8,652 nt of DNA from JADFOB01 sp964651325 (GTDB taxonomy: Bacteria; Planctomycetota; Phycisphaerae; UBA1845). Under the pieces are notes generated by a model, which was not told the DNA's origin, searched no databases, and saw only the letters and a program-made list of their open reading frames with translations. Both the position numbers and the translations under genes were made by a program. Numbering within the stretch: the stretch's first letter is position 1; every line of letters starts with the position of its first letter. The DNA is taken from assembly GCA_964651325.1 (NCBI GenBank), contig CAZYXP010000168.1, forward strand, positions 1 to 8,652, read 5' to 3'. This document shows positions 1-6,119 of the stretch, piece after piece.

Positions 1-268
1 TCCGCAAACGCTCGCCACAACATAGCATCGGTTGTCTAGATGCCACGTTGCCGTCACGAGGACTTTCTCTCCAACGTCCGCCGCTACGTCCCCATTGGAT
101 TCGGGATGGTGGAACAGCCACGCCGCGGCGCCTATAGTCAAGCATCGTCCAGCGACGCGAGTCACGCGTCGAAGGCGGTATGTGTCGGCAAGTGTTTCTT
201 GCGGGGATCGGTAATTCGCGGGCCAAACCCGTCCGGTCAGACACAGTTTTTGCGTTGTTATGGTTGCA

Positions 269-293
269 GGCGAGCAGCATTCCGCTGCTTGCC
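269..293 (+). promoter_or_regulatory. Strong stem-loop in the leader of the dockerin-protein gene
   Basis: The arms GGCGAGCAGC (269-278) and GCTGCTTGCC (284-293) pair over 10 positions, one of them a G-U pair, around the 5-base loop ATTCC. No T-run follows on either strand, so it does not look like an intrinsic terminator. It ends about 88 bases before the chosen ATG, so it could be a 5' UTR element affecting mRNA stability or translation. The structure is seen directly; the role is inference. Confidence 0.45.
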
Positions 294-368
294 ACGGCCG
301 CACGCCGCAGCGCGTAACGCCGTATTTCGGATTGTCTTCGGCCACGTGAATTCGTGAGGTGGAGACTT

Positions 369-373
369 GGAGG
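369..373 (+). promoter_or_regulatory. Shine-Dalgarno site that decides the start of the dockerin-protein gene
   Basis: GGAGG at 369-373 lies 8 bases before the ATG at 382 and 5 bases before the ATG at 379. The spacing favours 382. The upstream in-frame TTG at 367 overlaps the site itself and is therefore unlikely to be the start. Confidence 0.65.
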
Positions 374-381
374 AGGGGATG

Positions 382-2538
382 ATGCAGATTAGAAACTTGG
401 GGGCGATCGCATTCGCCGGAAGCATATTGCTAAGCAGCGTTGCGTCGGCCGACACCGGTCGACGCTCACTTTCATCGACCCAGTCGATAGGATCCAGAGG
501 CGCGCAGCAATCCGTTGCCTCGATCGAAGGCGCTACCGGTAAGGATGCTCTCCGCACTGCGGCGACACCGCCAGTAAGCGGCGCGGGCTCCGTAGCCGCG
601 GGCGGTACATGTACAGCCCCGGGAGCGAATTGCCAGCTTGGCGATCTCAACGACGCGGACAACAGCGACCGGACCAGCTTCCTCGTCGCTGAAGGCTTCT
701 CGCCGGCGGCCGCGGGGAATGTCGTCGATCTGTGCTGGCGCGGCGCGTACGACGACGGCGTCGGCGACTGCCAGGGATTGGCCCCGGACACGTTTGAGGT
801 CACATACTATGCCAGCGTGAACGGGGCTCCCGACTCGGTTATCGGTTCGTTCTCGCAGGCCATGGGCACCTTGACGGTCACCGGCCCGGTCGCGACAGGC
901 AATCTCGTGGCAGGCTTCGCCCCAGAGTACGAATTCAGTGCCACGCACGCCGCGGTCGCCGTAGCACCGGGGCAGTGTTACTGGGTTGAGATCAGCAATG
1001 CGGTGGACACGGCTGGCTCTCCGGGTTGTGTCTGGTTCTGGGAGCGGGGTGCCGGCGGCGACCTGAGAGGATACCAAGATGGTCCATCGGTCGATGGATA
1101 TGGCATTGAAGACCTCAACACCTTCGATCACGCCCTGTGTCTGAGCGTTCCGCTGGCTCCTCCGGGGGCGTGCTATCCTGCGCCGCCGGCCAACGACAAC
1201 TGCGCAGACAGCGTCGCGATTTCTGATGGAACGACGTTTTTCGACACGACCTCCGCAACAACCGATGGGCTGGCCGAGCCGGGTTGCTTTATCCCAGGAG
1301 GCGGCGACCAAGCCAATCAGGACATCTGGTTTGACTACACGGCTTCGTGTACTGGGGACCTACAGGTTTCGCTTTGTGACAGCTTGTACGACACTAATCT
1401 GGCGATCTACGATGGGGCGACCTGTCCGATGGGTCCGGGCACCCTTGCGTGCGGGGATGACGAATGTGGCCCCAATACGCTCCAGACTCAGGTGACGGTG
1501 GTCGGCGTTACGTTCGGCCAGGCATTGAAGATTCGCGTGGGCGGATCCCGCAACTTCATCACACCCGGCCTGGACATCGGACCTGGTTCGATCACTGTGT
1601 CGTGCGGCGGTCCTGGATGCACCGACGCGTGCGCGCCAGGCGCAGGGGATTGCTTTGCGAGTAACGGATCTGGGGGTTGCGATGATAGCGCCTGTTGCAC
1701 GACCGTTTGTGCGCTGGATGATTTCTGCTGTTGCACGACGTGGGATAGCGTTTGTGCCAATCTCGCGGTCGGGAATTGTGGGGGTGCCGGCGGAGTTTGC
1801 GCAACGGCCACCGGGGATTGCTGCCAGGACCTGGGAACGCCGGGTTGTGGCGATTCGGCTTGTTGCCTGGCCGTCTGCGCGGCAGATGCGTTTTGTTGCG
1901 GAACCACGTGGGATGCCGTTTGTGCCGGCGAGGCCGCGACGATTTGCGACCCCCTTTGCAACGTCTGCCCTGATGGCGTGATCACCTGGTTGGATCCGGC
2001 GGACGGATTCTTGGACGCGAGACAGCCGACCGACATTGGCGATGCGGCCCTGCTCCTGGGCGTCAGCGAAATCAGCGTTTCCGGCCCCGTGGGCGCGGAC
2101 GCGCTGGAGTGCTGGTCGCTCTGCGAGACAACGCAAAACGTGGCGCTTCACCCGCCGGGATCGGGGGCCAACGCCGTGGTCGGCGTAGCCGGTGACGGCA
2201 TAGGCGGCTATACACTTACGCTGGCGCATCCGCTGACGCCTGGCGAAATCACGAAACTAAGCTACTCCAGTACGAGCGGCACGACGTTGAGCACCGCCAC
2301 GCTGAGGGCGCTTCCCGCTGACGTCAACGGCGATGGTACGAGTTCACCCGCAGACATTCTAGCGGTGATCGATTCGCTTAACGGCGTGACGCCGCTTCCA
2401 GCCAGCCAGACCGACACCGACCGCAGCAACCTGGCCGGCCCTGAAGATATCCTTCGCGTGATCGACTTGCTAAACGGGGCGAGCGCGTTTGAGCCTTGGC
2501 TCGACGCGTCCGTGATCGACGGCGGGCTTTGCCCGTAA
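382..2538 (+). CDS. Secreted cysteine-rich multidomain protein with C-terminal type I dockerin
   Basis: Predicted 718-residue exported protein; numbering is from the ATG at 382. Residues 1-23 form a Sec signal peptide with a hydrophobic core and an ASA|D cleavage site. Residues about 76-257 are a beta-rich module with scattered Cys. Residues about 271-408 start NDNCADS and contain IWFDYTASCTG, YDTNLAIYDG and KIRVGG, a module I recall from planctomycete secreted proteins. Residues 413-529 carry 25 Cys, including two 45-residue repeats (422-466, 478-522). A linker module (CPDGVITWLDP... near 530-645) leads to a dockerin at about 646-702 with two 12-residue calcium loops: a canonical first loop (DVNGDG) and a degenerate second (DTDRSN), each followed by an IDxLNG helix. 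The protein ends in GLCP. Dockerins normally bind cohesins; no cohesin gene is visible. Likely a cell-surface or extracellular structural or binding protein. No catalytic domain is recognised. It stands alone, followed by a terminator. Confidence 0.88.
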   Translation: MQIRNLGAIAFAGSILLSSVASADTGRRSLSSTQSIGSRGAQQSVASIEGATGKDALRTAATPPVSGAGSVAAGGTCTAPGANCQLGDLNDADNSDRTSFLVAEGFSPAAAGNVVDLCWRGAYDDGVGDCQGLAPDTFEVTYYASVNGAPDSVIGSFSQAMGTLTVTGPVATGNLVAGFAPEYEFSATHAAVAVAPGQCYWVEISNAVDTAGSPGCVWFWERGAGGDLRGYQDGPSVDGYGIEDLNTFDHALCLSVPLAPPGACYPAPPANDNCADSVAISDGTTFFDTTSATTDGLAEPGCFIPGGGDQANQDIWFDYTASCTGDLQVSLCDSLYDTNLAIYDGATCPMGPGTLACGDDECGPNTLQTQVTVVGVTFGQALKIRVGGSRNFITPGLDIGPGSITVSCGGPGCTDACAPGAGDCFASNGSGGCDDSACCTTVCALDDFCCCTTWDSVCANLAVGNCGGAGGVCATATGDCCQDLGTPGCGDSACCLAVCAADAFCCGTTWDAVCAGEAATICDPLCNVCPDGVITWLDPADGFLDARQPTDIGDAALLLGVSEISVSGPVGADALECWSLCETTQNVALHPPGSGANAVVGVAGDGIGGYTLTLAHPLTPGEITKLSYSSTSGTTLSTATLRALPADVNGDGTSSPADILAVIDSLNGVTPLPASQTDTDRSNLAGPEDILRVIDLLNGASAFEPWLDASVIDGGLCP
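1645..1779 (+). repeat. Cys-rich protein repeat, copy 1 (residues 422-466)
   Basis: This encodes a 45-residue unit with 10 Cys that aligns without gaps to copy 2 (27 of 45 residues identical by eye). Nine Cys positions are shared (3, 12, 17, 18, 22, 28, 29, 37, 45 of the unit), along with the core D-S-A-C-C and T-T-W-D. The even Cys count suits a disulfide-knotted export domain. Confidence 0.8.
1813..1947 (+). repeat. Cys-rich protein repeat, copy 2 (residues 478-522)
   Basis: This is the second 45-residue unit, offset 56 residues from copy 1, also with 10 Cys. Its tenth Cys is at unit position 4, whereas in copy 1 it is at position 30, so one disulfide may be arranged differently. The 11-residue spacer between the units is Gly/Ala/Thr-rich. 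Confidence 0.8.
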
Positions 2539-2567
2539 CTCAATCGTCGACCCTGAGTAGGCCGATC

Positions 2568-2584
2568 GGTTGCTGCATGCAACC
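2568..2584. repeat. Short hairpin just after the dockerin-protein gene
   Basis: GGTTGC (2568-2573) pairs with GCAACC (2579-2584) around the 5-base loop TGCAT. It starts 30 bases after the stop codon and ends 7 bases before the terminator hairpin. It lacks a T-run, so it may be a 3' stabilising structure rather than a terminator. Confidence 0.45.
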
Positions 2585-2591
2585 ACACAAG

Positions 2592-2625
2592 AACCCCCGC
2601 GTGACCTTGGTCGCGCGGGGGTTTT
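2592..2625 (+). terminator. Intrinsic terminator of the dockerin-protein gene
   Basis: AACCCCCGCG (2592-2601) pairs perfectly with CGCGGGGGTT (2614-2623). The interior bases extend the stem further (GACC with GGTC). The stem runs into TTTT at 2622-2625. It lies 54 bases past the stop codon. On the opposite strand the hairpin is followed by a weaker T-rich stretch, so some activity against transcripts from the convergent minus-strand operon is possible. Confidence 0.85.
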
Positions 2626-2648
2626 ATTGTGGCCCGACGTTGGAGCGG

Positions 2649-2736
2649 GAGACCGAGCCGCATGCTCAATGATTCCGAGCCGCACGGCTGACAACTCCGA
2701 GCCGCCTGGCTTACGATTCCGAGCCGCATGCTTCAG
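2649..2736. repeat. Four tandem copies of an imperfect 22-bp repeat
   Basis: The core CCGAGCCGC occurs at 2653, 2675, 2697 and 2719, exactly 22 bp apart, giving four units (2649-2670, 2671-2692, 2693-2714, 2715-2736). Units 2 and 4 both begin GATTCCGAGCCGCA. Flanking positions vary. Because 22 is not a multiple of three and no gene runs through, the array is non-coding. It lies between two convergent genes, just after the terminator. Confidence 0.8.
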
Positions 2737-2764
2737 CTTGCGCGGTGCTGCATGCCAGAGCGCC

Positions 2765-2819
2765 GCACGATCCATCGGAGCGCTGCATGACCCTGGAGGC
2801 CGCGCGGGCTGACGCCCGC
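2765..2819. repeat. 55-bp sequence at the left edge of the gap, identical to 2920-2974
   Basis: The last 55 bases before the N run are identical to the first 55 bases after it. This is either a genuine repeat or an assembly overlap of k-mer length. The sequence ends in GCGGGC-TGAC-GCCCGC, a 6-bp stem with a 4-base loop. Confidence 0.85.
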
Positions 2820-2919
2820 NNNNNNNNNNNNNNNNNNNNNNNNNNNNNNNNNNNNNNNNNNNNNNNNNNNNNNNNNNNNNNNNNNNNNNNNNNNNNNNNN
2901 NNNNNNNNNNNNNNNNNNN
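2820..2919. other. Assembly gap: run of 100 N
   Basis: Exactly 100 undetermined bases, the conventional placeholder for a gap of unknown length. The true distance, and anything inside it, cannot be known from this sequence. The identical 55-bp flanks suggest that the real gap may be zero or negative. Confidence 0.95.
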
Positions 2920-2974
2920 GCACGATCCATCGGAGCGCTGCATGACCCTGGAGGCCGCGCGGGCTGACGCCCGC
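2920..2974. repeat. 55-bp sequence at the right edge of the gap, identical to 2765-2819
   Basis: This is the second copy of the 55-bp flank, beginning at the first resolved base after the gap. Its closing hairpin (GCGGGC 2959-2964, loop TGAC, GCCCGC 2969-2974) lies 55 bases beyond the stop of the minus-strand aldolase gene and could end or protect that transcript, but no T-run follows it. Confidence 0.85.
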
Positions 2975-3029
2975 TGCTCGGGGGAAAGCGCAATTTGGTG
3001 GCGTGTTTCGCTAACTGTGTAGGTGCTTC

Positions 3030-5132
3030 TTAGCGGGGGAAGGCCTCGATCACGCCGCCATCGACGGGCAGCGTCGCTCCGGTGGTGGGGGTCTTGTTGC
3101 CCGCGAAGAAGACGACGGCCTCGCCGACGTGCCGGCCGCAAACCCTCGTCTTGAGCAGGTTGCGTTGGCGGTAGAATTCCGGCAATTCGCTTGGATCCAT
3201 GTTTCGGCTCTTGGCCCGGCCCGGACCCACGTCTTCCCACAGACCCGATGGGATTTCCTTGTCGCCGAAGACGGCGTCGGCGTTGATCATGTTCACGCGG
3301 ATGTCGTGCGGCGCCAGTTCGATCGCGGCGACCTTGCCAAGTTGATGGCCGGCGGCTTTGGACGCGCTGTACGCCCCAAACGCCTTGCCCGGCCCGAAAA
3401 CATTCTTGCTCGCGTTGATGACGATGTTGCCGCCGAGCCCCTGCGACTTCAAAACGCGGATGCCCTCTCGCATGAACGTCAGATAGCCCACGGCGTTGAT
3501 GTCCATCACGCGTTTGAAGTCGGCGGTGGTCATCTCGTCGATGGCGGCGGCATGAGCGACGCCAGCGTTGGGCACGATGACGTCTAAGCCGCCGAAATTT
3601 CGTACGATCCGCGCGTACCCGCTCTCCACGCTCGCGTCATCTGTAACATCCATCACGACACCGAAAACGCGCGTTTGATCGGCCCCTGCAATCAGCCGAT
3701 CCGTGGCCGTGTCGAGGCGCGGTTGCGACAGATCGGTCAAGGCGACGTGCGCCCCTTCGCGCAAGCATGTGGCCGCGATGGCGACGCCGATCGCACCCGC
3801 CCCACCGCTGATGACCACGACCTGCCCCGCTAAAGCGCCGCCTGCGCTCGGCTTGCGCTTGGCTCGTTGTAGCGCGCGGAATTCGCAATCGATTAAATGC
3901 GCGTCGTCGATCGATTCGTATTGCCCCATGCGCGCGGCGTTCATCTTGACCCGCAGGGTATGCTCGGCGATGTCCGCCATGACTCCGGCATGGCGCTTGT
4001 CTTGCCCCCAGCAGAGCAGGCCCACGCCGCGTACCCAAAACACGACCGGGTTGGGATCCGCATCGCAAGGTTGCTCGGTATGGCGCTCGACGTACTCAAG
4101 GTATCGATTTCGATAGGATTCGAGCTCTGCTTGCAGCTTCTCGGCCATCTGCCCGACCTCTGACGGATCGAGCGTTTCGATGAATGCGGCCCACGGTTTC
4201 GTTTGGATAACGTGATCGCCGGTAAGCGGACCGGCGGCCGCCAGCAGCGGCGCGCAATCATCGTCCAAAATCGCCAGAATCTCGTCGGTGGAGCGCCACT
4301 CCAAAATGCATCGGGCATGCGGCTGATCCTCGTTGCCCGTCTTGCCGGCGATCTGCCCGCGCAGGATAGGCGCCATCGCGGTGACGGTCTTCTCCACTTG
4401 TTCGTAAGTCGCGTGCGAAGCCGGCGCGGCCACGGAACAAACACATTTCGATACCTCAGCCTTGCAGCGCTGAACCAGTTCGATATGGCGCTCGTAGCAC
4501 GTTTTCGCATCGTCGGCGAACGTAACCAGCCCGTGCTTGATCAGCACAATGGCCCGCGTATCGGGCGCCGATTGGATAAGCTCACCGACGGCCAAGGCCA
4601 GATCGAAGCCCGGCCTGATGTAGGGCAGTACGGCCGCCTCGTCATCGAGCAAATCGCGCATGCGTCGATCGCCGTCGGGTTGGTTGGTGAGTGTCAGAAT
4701 CGCGTCGGCGTGGGAGTGATCGACGAATCGCTGCGGCAAGAAGGCGTGCATGAGCGTTTCCACGGAAGGGGTGGGCCCGCCCGCGCGCAGTTGACGGATG
4801 CGAAGCTCATCGCGCATGATTTCGTCGGACATCGACTCCAGCTCGCCCAAGCGTCGAAGCTCACCGAGGTTCAGCGCGACGAACTCATCGGGGCCCAGCG
4901 AAGCCAAGTCCGCCCCCGAGGCCTTAACGTACAGCGCTTCGATCTGCTCGCCGAAGACGTTTCGAAACGTGGATTTGACGGAGACGTTGCCCCCGCCGTG
5001 CAAGACCAATTCGGGATCCGCGCCGATAAGTCGGGCCGTGTACAGCCGACTGGCAAATTCGTTACCCTGCGCGCCGCCCCATCGCGTGATCGCGGCATCG
5101 GCGTCGGCTCGATTCCAGCGGTTCATCTTCAT
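3030..5132 (-). CDS. Bifunctional class II aldolase / short-chain dehydrogenase (RhaD/RhaE-type fusion)
   Basis: 700-residue cytosolic fusion enzyme. The N-terminal part (about 15-430) is a class II sugar-phosphate aldolase: HGGGNVSV at 45-52, a Glu candidate at 125, and probable metal ligands H139 and H141 (VDHSHAD) and H200 (IKHGLVTF). The C-terminal part (about 435-700) is a classical SDR: cofactor loop GGAGAIG (443-449), NAG (522-524), catalytic S575, Y588 and K592 (YSASK). The length fits the fused rhamnulose-1-phosphate aldolase/lactaldehyde dehydrogenase family, of which Bacillus RhaEW is an example. These split L-rhamnulose 1-phosphate to DHAP and L-lactaldehyde and oxidise the aldehyde to L-lactate. 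The substrate here is inference, since no kinase, isomerase or regulator is adjacent. It follows the LsrF-like gene by 58 bases and is probably co-transcribed. The start at 5132 (MKMNRW) has only a poor ribosome site; the ATG at 5126 is an alternative. Confidence 0.92.
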   Translation of the reverse strand: MKMNRWNRADADAAITRWGGAQGNEFASRLYTARLIGADPELVLHGGGNVSVKSTFRNVFGEQIEALYVKASGADLASLGPDEFVALNLGELRRLGELESMSDEIMRDELRIRQLRAGGPTPSVETLMHAFLPQRFVDHSHADAILTLTNQPDGDRRMRDLLDDEAAVLPYIRPGFDLALAVGELIQSAPDTRAIVLIKHGLVTFADDAKTCYERHIELVQRCKAEVSKCVCSVAAPASHATYEQVEKTVTAMAPILRGQIAGKTGNEDQPHARCILEWRSTDEILAILDDDCAPLLAAAGPLTGDHVIQTKPWAAFIETLDPSEVGQMAEKLQAELESYRNRYLEYVERHTEQPCDADPNPVVFWVRGVGLLCWGQDKRHAGVMADIAEHTLRVKMNAARMGQYESIDDAHLIDCEFRALQRAKRKPSAGGALAGQVVVISGGAGAIGVAIAATCLREGAHVALTDLSQPRLDTATDRLIAGADQTRVFGVVMDVTDDASVESGYARIVRNFGGLDVIVPNAGVAHAAAIDEMTTADFKRVMDINAVGYLTFMREGIRVLKSQGLGGNIVINASKNVFGPGKAFGAYSASKAAGHQLGKVAAIELAPHDIRVNMINADAVFGDKEIPSGLWEDVGPGRAKSRNMDPSELPEFYRQRNLLKTRVCGRHVGEAVVFFAGNKTPTTGATLPVDGGVIEAFPR

Positions 5133-5161
5133 TGCGTATGCGCCGTAGGCCTCGTAGCAGC

Positions 5162-5177
5162 GTCACCGGCCGGCGAC
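5162..5177. repeat. Quasi-palindrome in the spacer of the aldolase operon
   Basis: GTCACCGGCCGGCGAC is a 16-bp palindrome with a single mismatched pair, lying in the 58-bp spacer between the two aldolase genes. It could be a protein-binding site or an intercistronic mRNA structure. GC-rich sequence makes such palindromes fairly common, so the role is uncertain. Confidence 0.35.
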
Positions 5178-5190
5178 AACGGCCAAGACG

Positions 5191-5973
5191 TTACTCGATT
5201 GCGGCACGAAACTGCTCCCACGCCTCTTCGTCCGTGGCGCCATCGTGAACAATGCTCCGAACCGCTCGGATCATTTGCACCGGCCATTTGGATTGAAAAA
5301 TGTTCCGGCCCATATCGACGCCCGATGCCCCGCTCGAAACGGCGTTGTAGGCCAGACTCAAGGCGTCCCGCTCCTCGATCTTCTTGCCGCCCGCGATCAC
5401 CACCGGCACAGGGCAACCCCCGACGACCTTCTCGAAGCCTTCGCAGTAATACGTCTTGACAATCTGTGCGCCCAATTCCGCCGCGATACGGCAGCACAAC
5501 CCAAGATAACGCGCGTCACGCACCATATCTCGGCCGACCGCGGTGACCGCAAGAACCGGCACGCCGTATTTCTGACCGTCGTCACAGACCTTCGAAAGAT
5601 TCTTGAGCGTGGCCTTCTGATTCGACGAGCCGACAAAGATGGAAATAGCCATGGCCGCGGCGTTGAGCCGGAGCACGTCTTGCATGGAAACCGTGCGGGC
5701 CTCGTCGGAAAGATCGTCGTTGAGGATGCTCGTCCCGCCGGAAACGCGAAGTACGATCGGCGTTGTCAGATTCGCGTCAATGGCGTTTCTCAAGACGCCG
5801 CGCGTCAGCATGAGCGAATCGGCGTAGGGAAGCAGCGGCGCGACGGTTTCCCCCGGCCGCTCAAGCCCCGACGTGGGGCCTTGAAAATAACCGTGGTCGA
5901 TCGCGAGCATAACGCATCGGCCGGTCTTGGGAGATAGAATCTTAGATAGTCTATTTTGCAGGCCCCAGTCCAT
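5191..5973 (-). CDS. LsrF-like class I aldolase/thiolase (DeoC/LacD-type TIM barrel)
   Basis: 260-residue cytosolic enzyme resembling E. coli LsrF over its whole length, judged from memory. Shared blocks include MDWGLQNRLS, LAIDHGYFQGPTSGLER, MLTRGVLRN, AVGRDMVRD, AELGAQIVKTYY, CPVPVVIAGGKK and GASGVDMGRNIFQS. The Lys of VKTYY (K173) matches the Schiff-base lysine region of the family. LsrF transfers an acetyl group from 3-hydroxy-2,4-pentanedione 5-phosphate (derived from AI-2) to CoA. No lsr kinase, transporter or regulator is seen, so the substrate here may be another phosphorylated ketose. Compared with LsrF there is one residue fewer just after KTYY, and the N-terminal extension is missing. 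The ATG at 5973 is chosen: GGAG at 5985-5988 precedes it by 11 bases and homologous sequence begins there. An in-frame TTG at 6000 would add 9 residues but has no ribosome site. Confidence 0.9.
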   Translation of the reverse strand: MDWGLQNRLSKILSPKTGRCVMLAIDHGYFQGPTSGLERPGETVAPLLPYADSLMLTRGVLRNAIDANLTTPIVLRVSGGTSILNDDLSDEARTVSMQDVLRLNAAAMAISIFVGSSNQKATLKNLSKVCDDGQKYGVPVLAVTAVGRDMVRDARYLGLCCRIAAELGAQIVKTYYCEGFEKVVGGCPVPVVIAGGKKIEERDALSLAYNAVSSGASGVDMGRNIFQSKWPVQMIRAVRSIVHDGATDEEAWEQFRAAIE

Positions 5974-6003
5974 CGTGCATCGCGCTCCATAGGATTTCAA
6001 GTT

Positions 6004-6031
6004 TTGCGCCCGGGACGGGATCCCCTATGAT
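6004..6031 (+). promoter_or_regulatory. Candidate promoter of the Nudix gene
   Basis: A -10 like box TATGAT (6026-6031) is preceded, after 16 bases, by TTGCGC (6004-6009), which keeps the TTG of a -35 box. Transcription would start near 6038, leaving a leader of about 80 bases before the ATG at 6120. The in-frame ATG at 6027 falls inside this -10 box, which argues against it as the start codon. Confidence 0.35.
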
Positions 6032-6050
6032 CGGCGTCCGACAGAGGTTG

Positions 6051-6079
6051 ATCTTACTCGCGACGGCGGCCGGACTCAA
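6051..6079 (-). promoter_or_regulatory. Candidate promoter of the aldolase operon
   Basis: On the minus strand TTGAGT (6079-6074) and TAAGAT (6056-6051) are separated by 17 bases; each matches four of six consensus positions. Transcription would start near 6044 and give a leader of about 70 bases before the ATG at 5973. It lies about 20 bp from the divergent Nudix promoter candidate, so the two could share control. Confidence 0.35.
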
Positions 6080-6119
6080 CTTTCGGTTAGGCACGGAATC
6101 TATCGAGGCGAACCGTTCA

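Larger units (their letters stand above)
1..378. other. Gene-free leader upstream of the dockerin-protein gene
   Basis: No convincing gene lies here. The open frames present (for example 40-357 on the plus strand) are rich in Arg, Ala and Ser, have no recognisable domain and no ribosome site. The stretch probably holds the promoter and 5' untranslated leader of the following secreted-protein gene. I found no pair of good -35 and -10 boxes. A TATAGT hexamer at 133-138 lacks a matching -35. The clearest structure is the stem-loop at 269-293, listed separately. Confidence 0.55.

Noticed and set aside
40..357. 105-residue open frame upstream of the dockerin-protein gene
   Set aside because: There is no ribosome site, no recognisable motif, and the composition looks like translated non-coding GC-rich sequence. 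It also spans the 269-293 hairpin.
472..2229. Minus-strand open frames opposite the dockerin-protein gene (472-1311, 1360-2229, 1488-2036)
   Set aside because: The plus-strand frame has a signal peptide, recognisable modules and a ribosome site. The antisense products are low-complexity and show no domain.
2649..2736. CRISPR array interpretation of the 22-bp repeats
   Set aside because: The repeats are directly adjacent and diverged, with no unique spacers of regular length and no cas genes nearby.
2470..3240. 256-residue minus-strand open frame running through the N gap
   Set aside because: It is open only because the gap is translated as unknown residues. It crosses the terminator and the 22-bp repeats and overlaps the ends of both real genes.
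4203..5459. 418-residue open frame on the plus strand opposite the aldolase operon
   Set aside because: It lies entirely antisense to two strongly supported enzyme genes, its product is Arg-rich with no domain, and long antisense frames are common in GC-rich DNA.
6027..6119. N-terminal extension of the Nudix protein from the ATG at 6027
   Set aside because: The 31 extra residues are not part of the domain, the ATG falls within a likely -10 box, and the ATG at 6120 has a plausible ribosome site.
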